A DNA stretch of 64,000 bases from Pseudophaeobacter sp965641885. Lineage in GTDB: Bacteria > Pseudomonadota > Alphaproteobacteria > Rhodobacterales > Rhodobacteraceae. Positions within the stretch are counted from its first letter, which is position 1. Each line of letters starts with the position of its first letter. The DNA lies in contig OZ282574.1 of the NCBI GenBank assembly GCA_965641885.1, forward strand, positions 744,001-808,000, written 5' to 3'. Shown piece by piece: positions 25,116-33,342 of this stretch. The notes under the pieces are model-generated. The model searched no databases. It saw nothing but the letters and a program-made list of their open reading frames with translations, and had not been told where the DNA came from. Both the position numbers and the translations under genes were made by a program.

Positions 25116-25790
25116 ATGACATTTTCATTGGTCGCCCGTTGTGCCGAAACCGGGATGTTCGGTTTGGCAATTTCATCGTCCTCACCCGCTGTTGCCGCGC
25201 GGTGTTCTTTTGCGCGCGCAGGCGTGGGCGCCGTTGCCTCGCAAAACGTGACGGATCCCTCATTGGGGCCTGCGACGCTGGACCTGATGCAACGTGGCCT
25301 GTCTGCGCGCGCCGCCGTCGATGAGGTCATTCGCAGCAGCAAGTTCACCGAATTCCGGCAGGTGATCGCCATCGACAAAGAGGGGTCTTGCGCCATTCAT
25401 TCCGGGCCGAATTCGCTGGGCATCTGGACGCAGGCCAGCGGTCTGGACGTGGCCTCGGGCGGCAACCTGTTGGCCAATGATACGGTGCCACAGTCCATTG
25501 TGGACGGGTTCATGGCCTCGAAGGGACATATTGGCGACCGTTTGCTCGCGGCCATGCGCGCGGGCTTGTCAGCGGGCGGTGAGGCCGGGCCGATCCATTC
25601 TGCAGGCATGAAGATTGTCGACAAAGTAAGCTGGCCCGTTGCCGATCTGCGCTGTGACTGGACCGAGGACTGCCCGATCGAAAACATCGCCGCCGCATGG
25701 CAGATCTATAAACCCCAACTGGATGCCTACATCCAGCGGGCTTTGGACCCACGCGAAGCGCCCTCTTACGGCGTGCCCGGCGACGTATAA
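25116..25790 (+). CDS. DUF1028 family protein
   Basis: A 224-residue protein with the DUF1028 (PF06267) N-terminus TFSLVARCAETGMFGLAISS immediately after Met, then SFARAGVGAVASQN and GNLLANDTVPQSIVDGF. The family fold is reported as Ntn-hydrolase-like (from memory), which makes the Thr after the initiator Met of interest as a possible nucleophile. No reaction is established. The start at 25116 is four bases past the RidA-like gene; the longer frame from 24966 lies inside that gene. An aldehyde dehydrogenase relic begins right after its stop in the same frame. Confidence 0.85.
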   Translation: MTFSLVARCAETGMFGLAISSSSPAVAARCSFARAGVGAVASQNVTDPSLGPATLDLMQRGLSARAAVDEVIRSSKFTEFRQVIAIDKEGSCAIHSGPNSLGIWTQASGLDVASGGNLLANDTVPQSIVDGFMASKGHIGDRLLAAMRAGLSAGGEAGPIHSAGMKIVDKVSWPVADLRCDWTEDCPIENIAAAWQIYKPQLDAYIQRALDPREAPSYGVPGDV

Positions 25791-25988
25791 ACAGATAACC
25801 TGAGCCGGGCGTTACGTGTGTCAGAGGCGTTGATGGCGGGTACAGTGTCGGTCGACACGGTTGATGCCGTGTCAGCAGTGACGCCATTTGGGGGGATGAA
25901 GCAGTCGGGATTTGGGCGTGAGCTGTCACTGCATTCGCTGGACAAACACACAGCACTCAAGACAACATGGATAAAACATCAAGCCTGA
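25791..25988 (+). pseudogene. Aldehyde dehydrogenase C-terminal remnant
   Basis: Directly after the DUF1028 stop, the same frame reads 65 codons beginning TDNLSRALRVSEALMAG, continuing through TPFGGMKQSGFGRE to a TGA at 25986. This is the C-terminal end of an NAD(P)-aldehyde dehydrogenase, including the GG-K-SG-GRE signature. The catalytic Cys/Glu domain is absent, so it cannot function. It marks a deletion that removed most of an ALDH gene between DUF1028 and the LysR gene. Confidence 0.85.
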
Positions 25989-26016
25989 ATAGTTCACTCC
26001 GTAGGGGATAGATAAA

Positions 26017-26943
26017 ATGCCACTGCGGTTCACATTGCGACAGCTTGAATATTTCGTTGCCGTTGGCGCCCTGGGGTCAATCGCGCAAGCCGCTGAAAAG
26101 GTGAACGTGTCATCGCCGTCTATTTCGGCGGCAATTACGCAGTTGGAAAAGGAATTCGGTTTGCCATTGTTTGTGCGCCAACACGCGCAGGGGCTGTCGT
26201 TGACGCAGGCGGGGCGACGCATGATGGAGCAGGCAGAGCATATTCTGCAAGCCTCGGACCTGCTTGTGGATCTGGCGGGCGACATTTCCGGATCCGTGCG
26301 TGGCCCGCTGAACATCGGCTGTCTGGTTACCTTTGCGCAGGTTGTGTTGCCCGCAGTCAGGCGCAGTTTTGAAACAGAGTTTCCTGAGGTACGTGTCCGG
26401 CAGCTAGAGTTGAACCAATCCGAGATTTTCAGCGCGCTGCGCCGTGCAGAGATTGACGTGGCGCTGACCTATGACCTTGATCTGCCTGCGGATCTGGTCT
26501 TTGAGGGGCTGCTTGAACTCCCGCCTTATGTCATCGTAGCCCCGGATCACCCTTTGGCAAAGAATAGCTCGGTTACGCCGTTAGAGCTTGTGCAGCATGC
26601 CATGGTGCTGCTTGATCTGCCGTTTAGTGCCGAATATTTCCTGTCGTTTTTTGCCGGGCTTGATATCAAGCCGCAGATTGCCGAGCGTACAAAAGACATG
26701 GCCGTCATGCGCAGCCTTGTGGCAAATGGGTTTGGCTATTCCATCGCGAACATTCGCCCGTTGAACGACCTGTCACCAGATGGAAAACCGCTAAGGTTCA
26801 TTCCGCTGCACCAACCTGCGCGGCCAATGCGGATGGGTCTTTTGATGCCTACGGATGCGGAGCGTGCAAATGTCATCCGTGCCTTTGTCGCTCATTGCAA
26901 AGAGCAGCGCGGTGACGGCAGCATTCCTCACCTCACTGTTTAA
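26017..26943 (+). CDS. LysR-family transcriptional regulator
   Basis: A 308-residue LysR regulator. The N-terminal helix-turn-helix covers FTLRQLEYFVAVGALGSIAQAAEKVNVSSPSIS (residues 4-36), and the effector domain from about residue 90 starts with GPLNIGCLVTFAQVVLP. It lies in the same direction as, and 110 bases before, the amine dehydrogenase gene. A CTTAG-N7-CTAAG repeat with the T-N11-A geometry expected for LysR operators lies just after its stop; another lies before potA. It is therefore the likely activator of both transcription units, with an amine or its aldehyde as co-inducer. Confidence 0.92.
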   Translation: MPLRFTLRQLEYFVAVGALGSIAQAAEKVNVSSPSISAAITQLEKEFGLPLFVRQHAQGLSLTQAGRRMMEQAEHILQASDLLVDLAGDISGSVRGPLNIGCLVTFAQVVLPAVRRSFETEFPEVRVRQLELNQSEIFSALRRAEIDVALTYDLDLPADLVFEGLLELPPYVIVAPDHPLAKNSSVTPLELVQHAMVLLDLPFSAEYFLSFFAGLDIKPQIAERTKDMAVMRSLVANGFGYSIANIRPLNDLSPDGKPLRFIPLHQPARPMRMGLLMPTDAERANVIRAFVAHCKEQRGDGSIPHLTV

Positions 26944-26958
26944 GTCAGATCTCTGCGG

Positions 26959-26975
26959 CTTAGCCTTTTCCTAAG
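26959..26975. promoter_or_regulatory. Candidate LysR operator, site 1 (CTTAG-N7-CTAAG)
   Basis: Inverted repeat CTTAG (26959-26963), 7-base spacer, CTAAG (26971-26975), extended to GCTTAG/CTAAGC. The inner T and A are 11 bases apart (T-N11-A). It ends 78 bases before the TTG start of the amine dehydrogenase gene. Confidence 0.65.
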
Positions 26976-27053
26976 CGGCGATTTTGCAAGCACGTCTTTC
27001 GGTGTCTGGTCAGTGCGTTATCGTGATCCCGACCAACTTTTGAGGAGGCGGAA

Positions 27054-29123
27054 TTGCGCGACCCACGCTTTGATATTTTGTTCGAACCTATGGCCATCGG
27101 TCCTGTGGTCGCCAAGAACCGGTTCTATCAGGTTCCCCATTGTAACGGGGGGGGCTATCGCGATCCTTCTGCGGCGGCAGAAATGCGTGCCGTAAAGGCC
27201 GAGGGCGGCTGGGGCGTCATTTTTACCGAACAGTGCGAGATGCACCATACCTCTGAAATCACGCCTTTTATCGAATTGCGCCTTTGGGAAGACAGGGACA
27301 TTCCCATGCTGCGCAAAATGTCTGAGCGGATGAAAACCCATGGCGGCCTGGCTGGTATTCAGTTGGCGTATTCTGGCATCAATGGGCCGAACCTTTATAC
27401 CAAAGAGGTGCCTCTGGCGCCTTCGGCAATGCCGATCCGGACCTTTACCAATGACCCCGTGCAGGCGCGCGCACTTGATAAAAGGGACATCAGGGATTTG
27501 CGCCGTTGGTTCGTCAATGCCGCAAAGCGCTCAAAGGCGGCTGGATTTGATCTGATCTGCCTCTATGGCGCGCATGGGTTCGGGATTTTCCAGCACTTCC
27601 TCAGCCGGGCCACCAATCAGCGCAGCGACGAATATGGCGGTAGCCTGGAAAACCGGGCGCGCTTTGTGAACGAGGTAATAGGCGACATCAGGGATGCGGT
27701 TGGTGATACGATGGGGATCACTCTGCGTGTCAGCCTTGATGAGACTATCGGCGAGCTTGGTTTTTCCAACGCCGAACTGCGTGATTTTATCGAGATGAAC
27801 AAAGACCTGCCCGATCTGTGGGACCTGGCCCATGGCACCTGGGAGGATTGCTCGGGCCCGTCACGGTTCAAGGAAGAAGCCGCGCAGGAGCAATTGGTCC
27901 GCGGCATTCACGAGCTGACCGACAAGCCGATTGTAGGGGTGGGCCGGTTCACCAGTCCCGATGTCATGGCCAGAATGGTCAAGACCGGAACACTGGATTT
28001 CATCGGCTGCGCGCGGCCCTCGATTGCGGATCCGTTCCTGCCCAAAAAGGTCGAAGAAGGCCGCATCGAAGACATCCGCGAATGTATCGGCTGCAATATG
28101 TGCATCACCGGCGACATGACCATGTCGATCAGCCGGTGCACGCAAAACCCCACCTTCATGGAAGAGTGGCGCAAAGGCTGGCACCCCGAAAAGATGAACG
28201 CCAAAGGCGACAGCAATACGGTGCTGGTCGTGGGCTCCGGTCCTGCCGGGCTTGAGGCTGCATGGGCGCTGTGTCGCCGTGGCTATGATGTGGCTGTGGC
28301 CGAAGCCAAAAGCGAAATTGGCGGTCGTGTGGTGCGCGAAGCCAAGCTGCCGGGCCTGTCGGCATGGGGGCGTGTGGTCGACTATCGGCAGTATCAGCTG
28401 TCGCAGCGTGCAAACGTCGATATCTACCTTGAAAGCGAGTTGGACGCCGAGAGCATTCTGGAATTTGGCTTTGAAAATGTCTGCATTGCGACGGGGGCCA
28501 AATGGCGCGCTGATGGGGTGGCGCGGCAGCATGTGGTCCCCATGCCCATCGCGCCAGGCGCCAGGATCTATACGCCGGATGATCTGATGGACGGCACAAT
28601 CCCCCAGGGCAAAGTCATCGTGTTTGACGATGATCACTATTACATGGGCGGTGTTCTGGCCGAGCTTTTGGCCAAGAACGGCGCAGAGGTTACACTGGTG
28701 ACTCCCTCGGCCTATGTGTCGGACTGGACCAATAACACGTTGGAGCAAATCGCAATTCATCCGCGTCTGGTGGAGGCTGGCGTTGAAATCGTGCTGAACT
28801 GCGGTATCAGCGAAATCCATGCCGGACACGTGGTCAGCAATTGCGTCTACACAGGCCGGACCCAGCAGTTTGACTGTGATGCGCTGGTCATGGTTGCCTC
28901 CCGCAAAGAGGAAAACACTGTGTTTGAGGGCCTCAAGGCCCGCGAGCCCGACTGGGCGGATGCGGGCATCAAATCGGTCAAGATTATTGGCGATGCAAAT
29001 GCGCCGGGACCCATCGCATGGGCAACCTACGCGGGCCACCGCTATGCGCGCGAACTGGATGGCGACGACATAGGCGATGCATTGCCGTTCCGCCGTGAAA
29101 TCACCGAGCTGGCGCTGGATTGA
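27054..29123 (+). CDS. Amine dehydrogenase of the TMADH/histamine dehydrogenase family (FMN, 4Fe-4S, FAD-like domain)
   Basis: A 689-residue protein with an N-terminal OYE-type barrel (1-340), an Fe-S cluster segment (344-362) and a C-terminal dinucleotide-binding half (VVGSGPAGLEAAW near 388). Cys30 in RFYQVPHC aligns with the Cys carrying covalent 6-S-cysteinyl-FMN in trimethylamine dehydrogenase. Cluster ligands are Cys344, 347, 350 and 362. From memory, the TMADH aromatic bowl is Tyr60/Trp264/Trp355; here these positions read Gln60, Trp256 and Asp354, the pattern of histamine dehydrogenase. Oxidative deamination of a primary amine or diamine is thus more likely than trimethylamine demethylation. 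The start is TTG at 27054 with AGGAGG five bases before it. Electrons would pass to an ETF or other carrier encoded elsewhere. Confidence 0.88.
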   Translation: MRDPRFDILFEPMAIGPVVAKNRFYQVPHCNGGGYRDPSAAAEMRAVKAEGGWGVIFTEQCEMHHTSEITPFIELRLWEDRDIPMLRKMSERMKTHGGLAGIQLAYSGINGPNLYTKEVPLAPSAMPIRTFTNDPVQARALDKRDIRDLRRWFVNAAKRSKAAGFDLICLYGAHGFGIFQHFLSRATNQRSDEYGGSLENRARFVNEVIGDIRDAVGDTMGITLRVSLDETIGELGFSNAELRDFIEMNKDLPDLWDLAHGTWEDCSGPSRFKEEAAQEQLVRGIHELTDKPIVGVGRFTSPDVMARMVKTGTLDFIGCARPSIADPFLPKKVEEGRIEDIRECIGCNMCITGDMTMSISRCTQNPTFMEEWRKGWHPEKMNAKGDSNTVLVVGSGPAGLEAAWALCRRGYDVAVAEAKSEIGGRVVREAKLPGLSAWGRVVDYRQYQLSQRANVDIYLESELDAESILEFGFENVCIATGAKWRADGVARQHVVPMPIAPGARIYTPDDLMDGTIPQGKVIVFDDDHYYMGGVLAELLAKNGAEVTLVTPSAYVSDWTNNTLEQIAIHPRLVEAGVEIVLNCGISEIHAGHVVSNCVYTGRTQQFDCDALVMVASRKEENTVFEGLKAREPDWADAGIKSVKIIGDANAPGPIAWATYAGHRYARELDGDDIGDALPFRREITELALD

Positions 29124-29154
29124 CCCCCGAACCAAGAGAGGCACAGGTCAGAGC

Positions 29155-30315
29155 ATGACACAGACTTTGGACATTCTTGAGCGCTTGATCAGCTTTGACA
29201 CGGTCAGCGCCAGCTCGAACCTTGCGTTGGTTGACTATGTTCAATCCTTTTTGGTCGAGCGCGGCTTTCAGGTGCACCGTTTGCCAGATACGAGTGGGCA
29301 AAAGGCGGGGCTTTTTGCAGTGCTTGGCCCCGCTGGCAAAGGGGTGCTGTTGTCGGCGCATTCTGATGTGGTGCCGGTGGCAGGGCAGGACTGGAGCCGC
29401 GATCCTTTTCAGCTGCATGTCGATGGCGGCCGTGCCTATGGGCGCGGCACCACGGATATGAAGGGCTATTTGGCCTGCATGCTGGCGCTGGCCGACCGCG
29501 CCGCAAAAAGGACGTTGCACGAGCCTCTCAAGATTGCGCTGTCTTATGACGAAGAAATCGGCTGCGTTGGTATTCAGCATTTGATTGGCGACCTGGCGCG
29601 CACAATTGGGGCACCACGGGCCTGTTTTGTGGGCGAGCCGACCGAAATGCAGGTTGCGGTTGGTCACAAGGGCAAGGCGGCATTGCGTGCCGTCTTTCAC
29701 GGGCAAGCCGGTCATTCAGCGCTGGCGCCAAAGTTTTTGAATGCGCTGCATATGGCCGGTGATTTCCTTGCTGAACTCCGTAGGATTCAAGATACGCTGG
29801 CGATGATCGGTGCGCGCGATGATGCCTATGATATTCCCTATTCAACGATCCATGTCGGGCAGCTTTCGGGCGGTACCGCGCTGAATATCGTGCCGGACCG
29901 CGCGGAAATGGTTTTTGAGTACAGGCATTTGGCCGCTGATGTGCCACAGGATATTCTTGGGCGCATACAAAATGGCGCGGGTAATGTCCTGGCTCCGTAC
30001 CAACGACGCTTTCCAGACGCGGCAATCGAGATTGACCCTTACACCGCCTATCCTGGCCTGGAGGTTTCTCCGGATGCAGAAGTCGTCCAGATGGCGCAAC
30101 GCCTGGCGCAAACCAATAGCACGACCAAGGTGGCATTTGGCACCGAGGCCGGGGTCTTTGACGCATTGGATATCCCAACGGTTGTCTGTGGTCCCGGCTC
30201 AATGGAAGGGCAGGGACATAAGCCGGATGAGTTTGTGACGCTTGACCAACTCACCCTGTGTGATGGGATGATGGACCGGCTGTTAGAAGAACTGACGGCG
30301 CAGCCAGACCTCTGA
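29155..30315 (+). CDS. M20 metallopeptidase, acetylornithine deacetylase-like (ArgE)
   Basis: A 386-residue zinc amidohydrolase. LSAHSDVVPV near residue 65 carries the first metal His and catalytic Asp, GRGTTDMKGYLA near 96 the bridging Asp, and SYDEEIGCVG near 130 the general-base Glu pair. FHGQAGHSA near 180 is the dimer-domain His. It resembles ArgE, which removes acetyl from N-acetylornithine. Its place between an amine dehydrogenase and a polyamine-type importer suggests a role on an acylated amine or amino acid from the catabolic route rather than arginine synthesis. The ATG at 29155 is preferred over 29077 inside the upstream gene. Confidence 0.88.
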   Translation: MTQTLDILERLISFDTVSASSNLALVDYVQSFLVERGFQVHRLPDTSGQKAGLFAVLGPAGKGVLLSAHSDVVPVAGQDWSRDPFQLHVDGGRAYGRGTTDMKGYLACMLALADRAAKRTLHEPLKIALSYDEEIGCVGIQHLIGDLARTIGAPRACFVGEPTEMQVAVGHKGKAALRAVFHGQAGHSALAPKFLNALHMAGDFLAELRRIQDTLAMIGARDDAYDIPYSTIHVGQLSGGTALNIVPDRAEMVFEYRHLAADVPQDILGRIQNGAGNVLAPYQRRFPDAAIEIDPYTAYPGLEVSPDAEVVQMAQRLAQTNSTTKVAFGTEAGVFDALDIPTVVCGPGSMEGQGHKPDEFVTLDQLTLCDGMMDRLLEELTAQPDL

Positions 30316-30371
30316 TGAGGTTTTCAAACCGACGAAACTTTGGGCGCATCCGCCTTAATTTTATTGCCCAC

Positions 30372-30388
30372 CTTAGACTAAGGCTAAG
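30372..30388. promoter_or_regulatory. Candidate LysR operator, site 2 (CTTAG-N7-CTAAG)
   Basis: CTTAG (30372-30376), 7-base spacer, CTAAG (30384-30388): same arms and spacing as site 1. Further half-sites follow: CTAAG at 30394-30398 and CTTAG at 30409-30413. The site ends 81 bases before the potA start, almost the same offset as site 1 from its gene. Confidence 0.65.
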
Positions 30389-30469
30389 CAACGCTAAGAG
30401 ACACCGTACTTAGAGAATTTGCCTGCCGTTCGTATGCTTTCCTTAATTAAGCTCAATGGGGAAGCAGCC

Positions 30470-31561
30470 ATGTCCGACAGCAGGCAAATAGCGATTGATG
30501 TGCGCGGCGCCGTAAAGCGGTACGGAGATTTCACAGCCTTGAAGACGATCTCGCTGTCGATCTATGACAATGAGTTTTTCACCCTGTTGGGTCCTTCAGG
30601 CTGCGGCAAGACCACATTGTTGCGGATGGTTGCCGGATTTGAGGAGGTGACCGAAGGCGAGATACTGCTGTATGGCGATGCAATCGCGAACCTGCCGCCG
30701 AACAAGCGCCCGATAAACACTGTCTTCCAGAACTATGCGCTGTTTCCACAGATGACAGTTTTGGACAACGTTGCCTTTGGGCTTGAGATGCGCGGCCACT
30801 CAAAATCTCAGGCCCGCACCGCGGCAGCAGAGATGCTTGAACTGGTGCAGCTTTCCCAATTCGCGGCACGCAAGCCCGCACAGCTGTCAGGTGGGCAACA
30901 GCAACGGGTTGCACTTGCACGCGCGCTGGCGCCAAAGCCCAAAGTTCTGCTGCTGGATGAGCCGCTCTCGGCACTTGATCTCAAGTTGCGCAAGGCCATG
31001 CAACTTGAGCTAAAGCACCTGCAGCGCGAAACCGGCATTACCTTCATCTTTGTGACCCACGACCAAGAAGAAGCGCTCACGATGTCCGACCGGATCGCGG
31101 TAATGTCGGCTGGTGAATTGCAGCAACTGGGCGAGGCCCGCGAGATTTATGAGCGTCCGCGCAACCGGTTCGTCGCCGACTTCATTGGAGAGACGAACCT
31201 GCTGGAGGTCTCGGTTGATGCAATCCATGCCGGACGCGCGACTTGCCATCTTGGCGGCGGCCACGAACTGAGTTGCAACGCGGTGGAGGGGATTAACGCT
31301 GGCGCCAAGGTCCATATGTCTGTCCGGCCCGAACGGCTGTTTATGTCCGAGCGGCCAACGGATTCCGAAGGACTGAAAGGCACCGTGCGCGAGAATATAT
31401 TTGTCGGCACAGACATCTCGACGCTGGTTGATCTGGATGAAGGCCCGAATTTCATCGTGCGTACCTCGAACTCGGATCGCGGCAATAAACGCATTTTCGA
31501 GCCCGGCTGCGAGGTCTACGTCAACATGGAGATGGAGGCCGCCCGCCTCCTAGTTGACTGA
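30470..31561 (+). CDS. potA: Polyamine-type ABC importer ATPase (PotA)
   Basis: A 363-residue ABC ATPase of the PotA/FbpC type. Walker A is GPSGCGKTT near residue 41, the Q-loop lies in VFQNYALFPQM, the signature LSGGQQQRVALARAL near 140, Walker B VLLLDEPLSALD near 160, and the switch His in FVTHDQEEA. A TOBE regulatory domain occupies the C-terminal 100 residues. The start at 30470 follows GGGGAAG; the frame from 30419 is longer but lacks a good site. It powers the PotBCD importer whose genes follow with one-base overlaps. The likely cargo is a di- or polyamine. Confidence 0.92.
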   Translation: MSDSRQIAIDVRGAVKRYGDFTALKTISLSIYDNEFFTLLGPSGCGKTTLLRMVAGFEEVTEGEILLYGDAIANLPPNKRPINTVFQNYALFPQMTVLDNVAFGLEMRGHSKSQARTAAAEMLELVQLSQFAARKPAQLSGGQQQRVALARALAPKPKVLLLDEPLSALDLKLRKAMQLELKHLQRETGITFIFVTHDQEEALTMSDRIAVMSAGELQQLGEAREIYERPRNRFVADFIGETNLLEVSVDAIHAGRATCHLGGGHELSCNAVEGINAGAKVHMSVRPERLFMSERPTDSEGLKGTVRENIFVGTDISTLVDLDEGPNFIVRTSNSDRGNKRIFEPGCEVYVNMEMEAARLLVD

Positions 31562-32490
31562 TGGCAGGCGGAGCAGCGAGCGGCGGCAGCGCCACCACAG
31601 ACACCTATAAAGAAGCCCGCAGCTGGCTGTTGTTGCCTGTCTGGGTTTACCTGGGCGCCTTTGTTCTGGTTCCAGTCCTTATGATGTTGGTCTATTCCTT
31701 TCTGACCAAGGAATTTCGCGGCGGCATTGTTTGGCAATTCAGCCTCGCCGCCTATGACCAGTTCTTTTTTGATCGCGGCCTGTTTGGCGATGAGCCAGCC
31801 AAAATAGAATGGACCTACATTACGATTTTCTGGCGTTCCATCTGGCAGGCGGCGGTTGCGACCTTGCTCGCCTTGGCGATCGGATTTCCGACCGCCTATT
31901 TCATCGCGACCCGCCCGCAAAAGGCACGCCCGATGTGGGTTTTTCTGATAACGATCCCGTACTGGGTCAACCTGCTGATCCGCACCGTGTCGATGAAATT
32001 CATGTTGCGCGACACGGGGCCGCTGAACGATTTCCTGATTGGGACCGGGCTGATCAACGACCCGATCACGATCATCAACACCAACTTTGCGGTGCAGCTG
32101 GGGCTGTTTTATTCCTACCTGCCGTTCATGGTGCTGCCGATTTATGCCAGCGTCGAGCGGTATAACTTTAGCCTCAGTGAAGCCGCCGCAGATCTGTATG
32201 CCTCAAAGTGGGTCACCCTGCGGCGCATCCTGCTGCCTGCAGTCAAACCCGGTGTCATCGCGGGCTGTATCCTGGTGTTTGTGCCGTCGATGGGCTCGTT
32301 TCTCGCGCCTGACCTGCTGGGCGGGGCCAAGAATTTTATGATCGGTTCGCTAATCGAAGAGCAATTCAAAGGCAACGCCGGGAACTGGCCCTTTGGGGCT
32401 GCGGCTTCGATGGTTCTGTTGTCGATGGTTCTGATTATTCTGATGATATTAGCGCGCCAACAAGCCAAGGCCGAAAAGGAGGCCAGCTGA
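31561..32490 (+). CDS. potB: Polyamine-type ABC importer permease (PotB)
   Basis: A 309-residue permease with about six membrane segments. The ABC permease EAA-type loop reads EAAADLYASKWVTLRRILLP near residue 208. An N-terminal Gly/Ala/Ser-rich tail precedes the first membrane helix (LLLPVWVYLGAFVLVPVLMMLV). It pairs with PotC to form the channel in the inner membrane. Its ATG overlaps the potA stop by one base, and its stop overlaps the potC start by one base. Confidence 0.92.
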   Translation: MAGGAASGGSATTDTYKEARSWLLLPVWVYLGAFVLVPVLMMLVYSFLTKEFRGGIVWQFSLAAYDQFFFDRGLFGDEPAKIEWTYITIFWRSIWQAAVATLLALAIGFPTAYFIATRPQKARPMWVFLITIPYWVNLLIRTVSMKFMLRDTGPLNDFLIGTGLINDPITIINTNFAVQLGLFYSYLPFMVLPIYASVERYNFSLSEAAADLYASKWVTLRRILLPAVKPGVIAGCILVFVPSMGSFLAPDLLGGAKNFMIGSLIEEQFKGNAGNWPFGAAASMVLLSMVLIILMILARQQAKAEKEAS

Positions 32491-33323
32491 TGCGCCCACT
32501 AATGCGCCGATTAATGCACCAGTCACAGCATGACATCAAAACCCTGCCGGGATTTTACGCTGTCACCATTCTTTGCCTTGTGATCCTCTATGCGCCGCTG
32601 CTGGTGGTCACGGTTTATTCCCTGAATGACAGCACCTCGATCACCAACTGGGAAGGCATCAGTTTTCGCTGGTACGTGGATGTCTTCACCGGCCCCGAAA
32701 GCCAGAAGTTCAAGATCGCGGCGTGGAATTCATTTACCATCGCAATAGCCGCTGCCACCATTGCCACAACGATTGCAACACTGGCCGCAACCGCCATGGT
32801 CAGAGGCGGCAGGTTCAAGCTGCGCACGGTCTCACTTGGTCTGATTAGCCTGCCGCTGATGGTGCCCGAAATCGTGTTGGCGGTCGCCACGCTGATCTTT
32901 TTCAACGCGATTGGTTTCACCCGCGGATATGCGACTATTCTGATCGCGCATATCGCCTTTTGTATTCCCTTTGCCTACTTGCCGATTTCGGCGCGGATGC
33001 AGGGCATTGACGATAGTTATGAGCAGGCCGCGCAAGACCTTTATGCCACCAAACGGCAGGCCTTTACCCGTATCCTGCTGCCGATGATGATACCTGGGAT
33101 CATCTCGGGCTACCTGCTCGCCTTTATCGTTTCCTTGGATGATTTCATCATCACCAATTTCGTCAAAGGCGCAGGTGTTGAAACCCTTCCGACGGCGATC
33201 TTTGGCTCCGTCAAACAAGGCATCAAACCCAACATCATGGCGATTTCAACCATGTTGCTTGGTGTCTCGATCCTCCTTGTGACGATCTCGTATTTCGTAA
33301 GCAAAACCGACAGCAAAAAATAA
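32490..33323 (+). CDS. potC: Polyamine-type ABC importer permease (PotC)
   Basis: A 277-residue permease with six predicted membrane segments and the EAA-type loop YEQAAQDLYATKRQAFTRILLP near residue 172. The typical PotC segment LDDFIITNFVKGAG near 213 is present. AGGAGG seven bases before the ATG at 32490 supports that start; the ATG at 32514 is an alternative. It forms the heterodimeric channel with PotB. Confidence 0.92.
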   Translation: MRPLMRRLMHQSQHDIKTLPGFYAVTILCLVILYAPLLVVTVYSLNDSTSITNWEGISFRWYVDVFTGPESQKFKIAAWNSFTIAIAAATIATTIATLAATAMVRGGRFKLRTVSLGLISLPLMVPEIVLAVATLIFFNAIGFTRGYATILIAHIAFCIPFAYLPISARMQGIDDSYEQAAQDLYATKRQAFTRILLPMMIPGIISGYLLAFIVSLDDFIITNFVKGAGVETLPTAIFGSVKQGIKPNIMAISTMLLGVSILLVTISYFVSKTDSKK

Positions 33324-33342
33324 CCAGCAGATGGAGAGAACA

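Noticed and set aside
27861..29144. 427-codon open frame on the minus strand
   Set aside because: It mirrors the amine dehydrogenase gene; the + strand product has clear family motifs and the minus product none.
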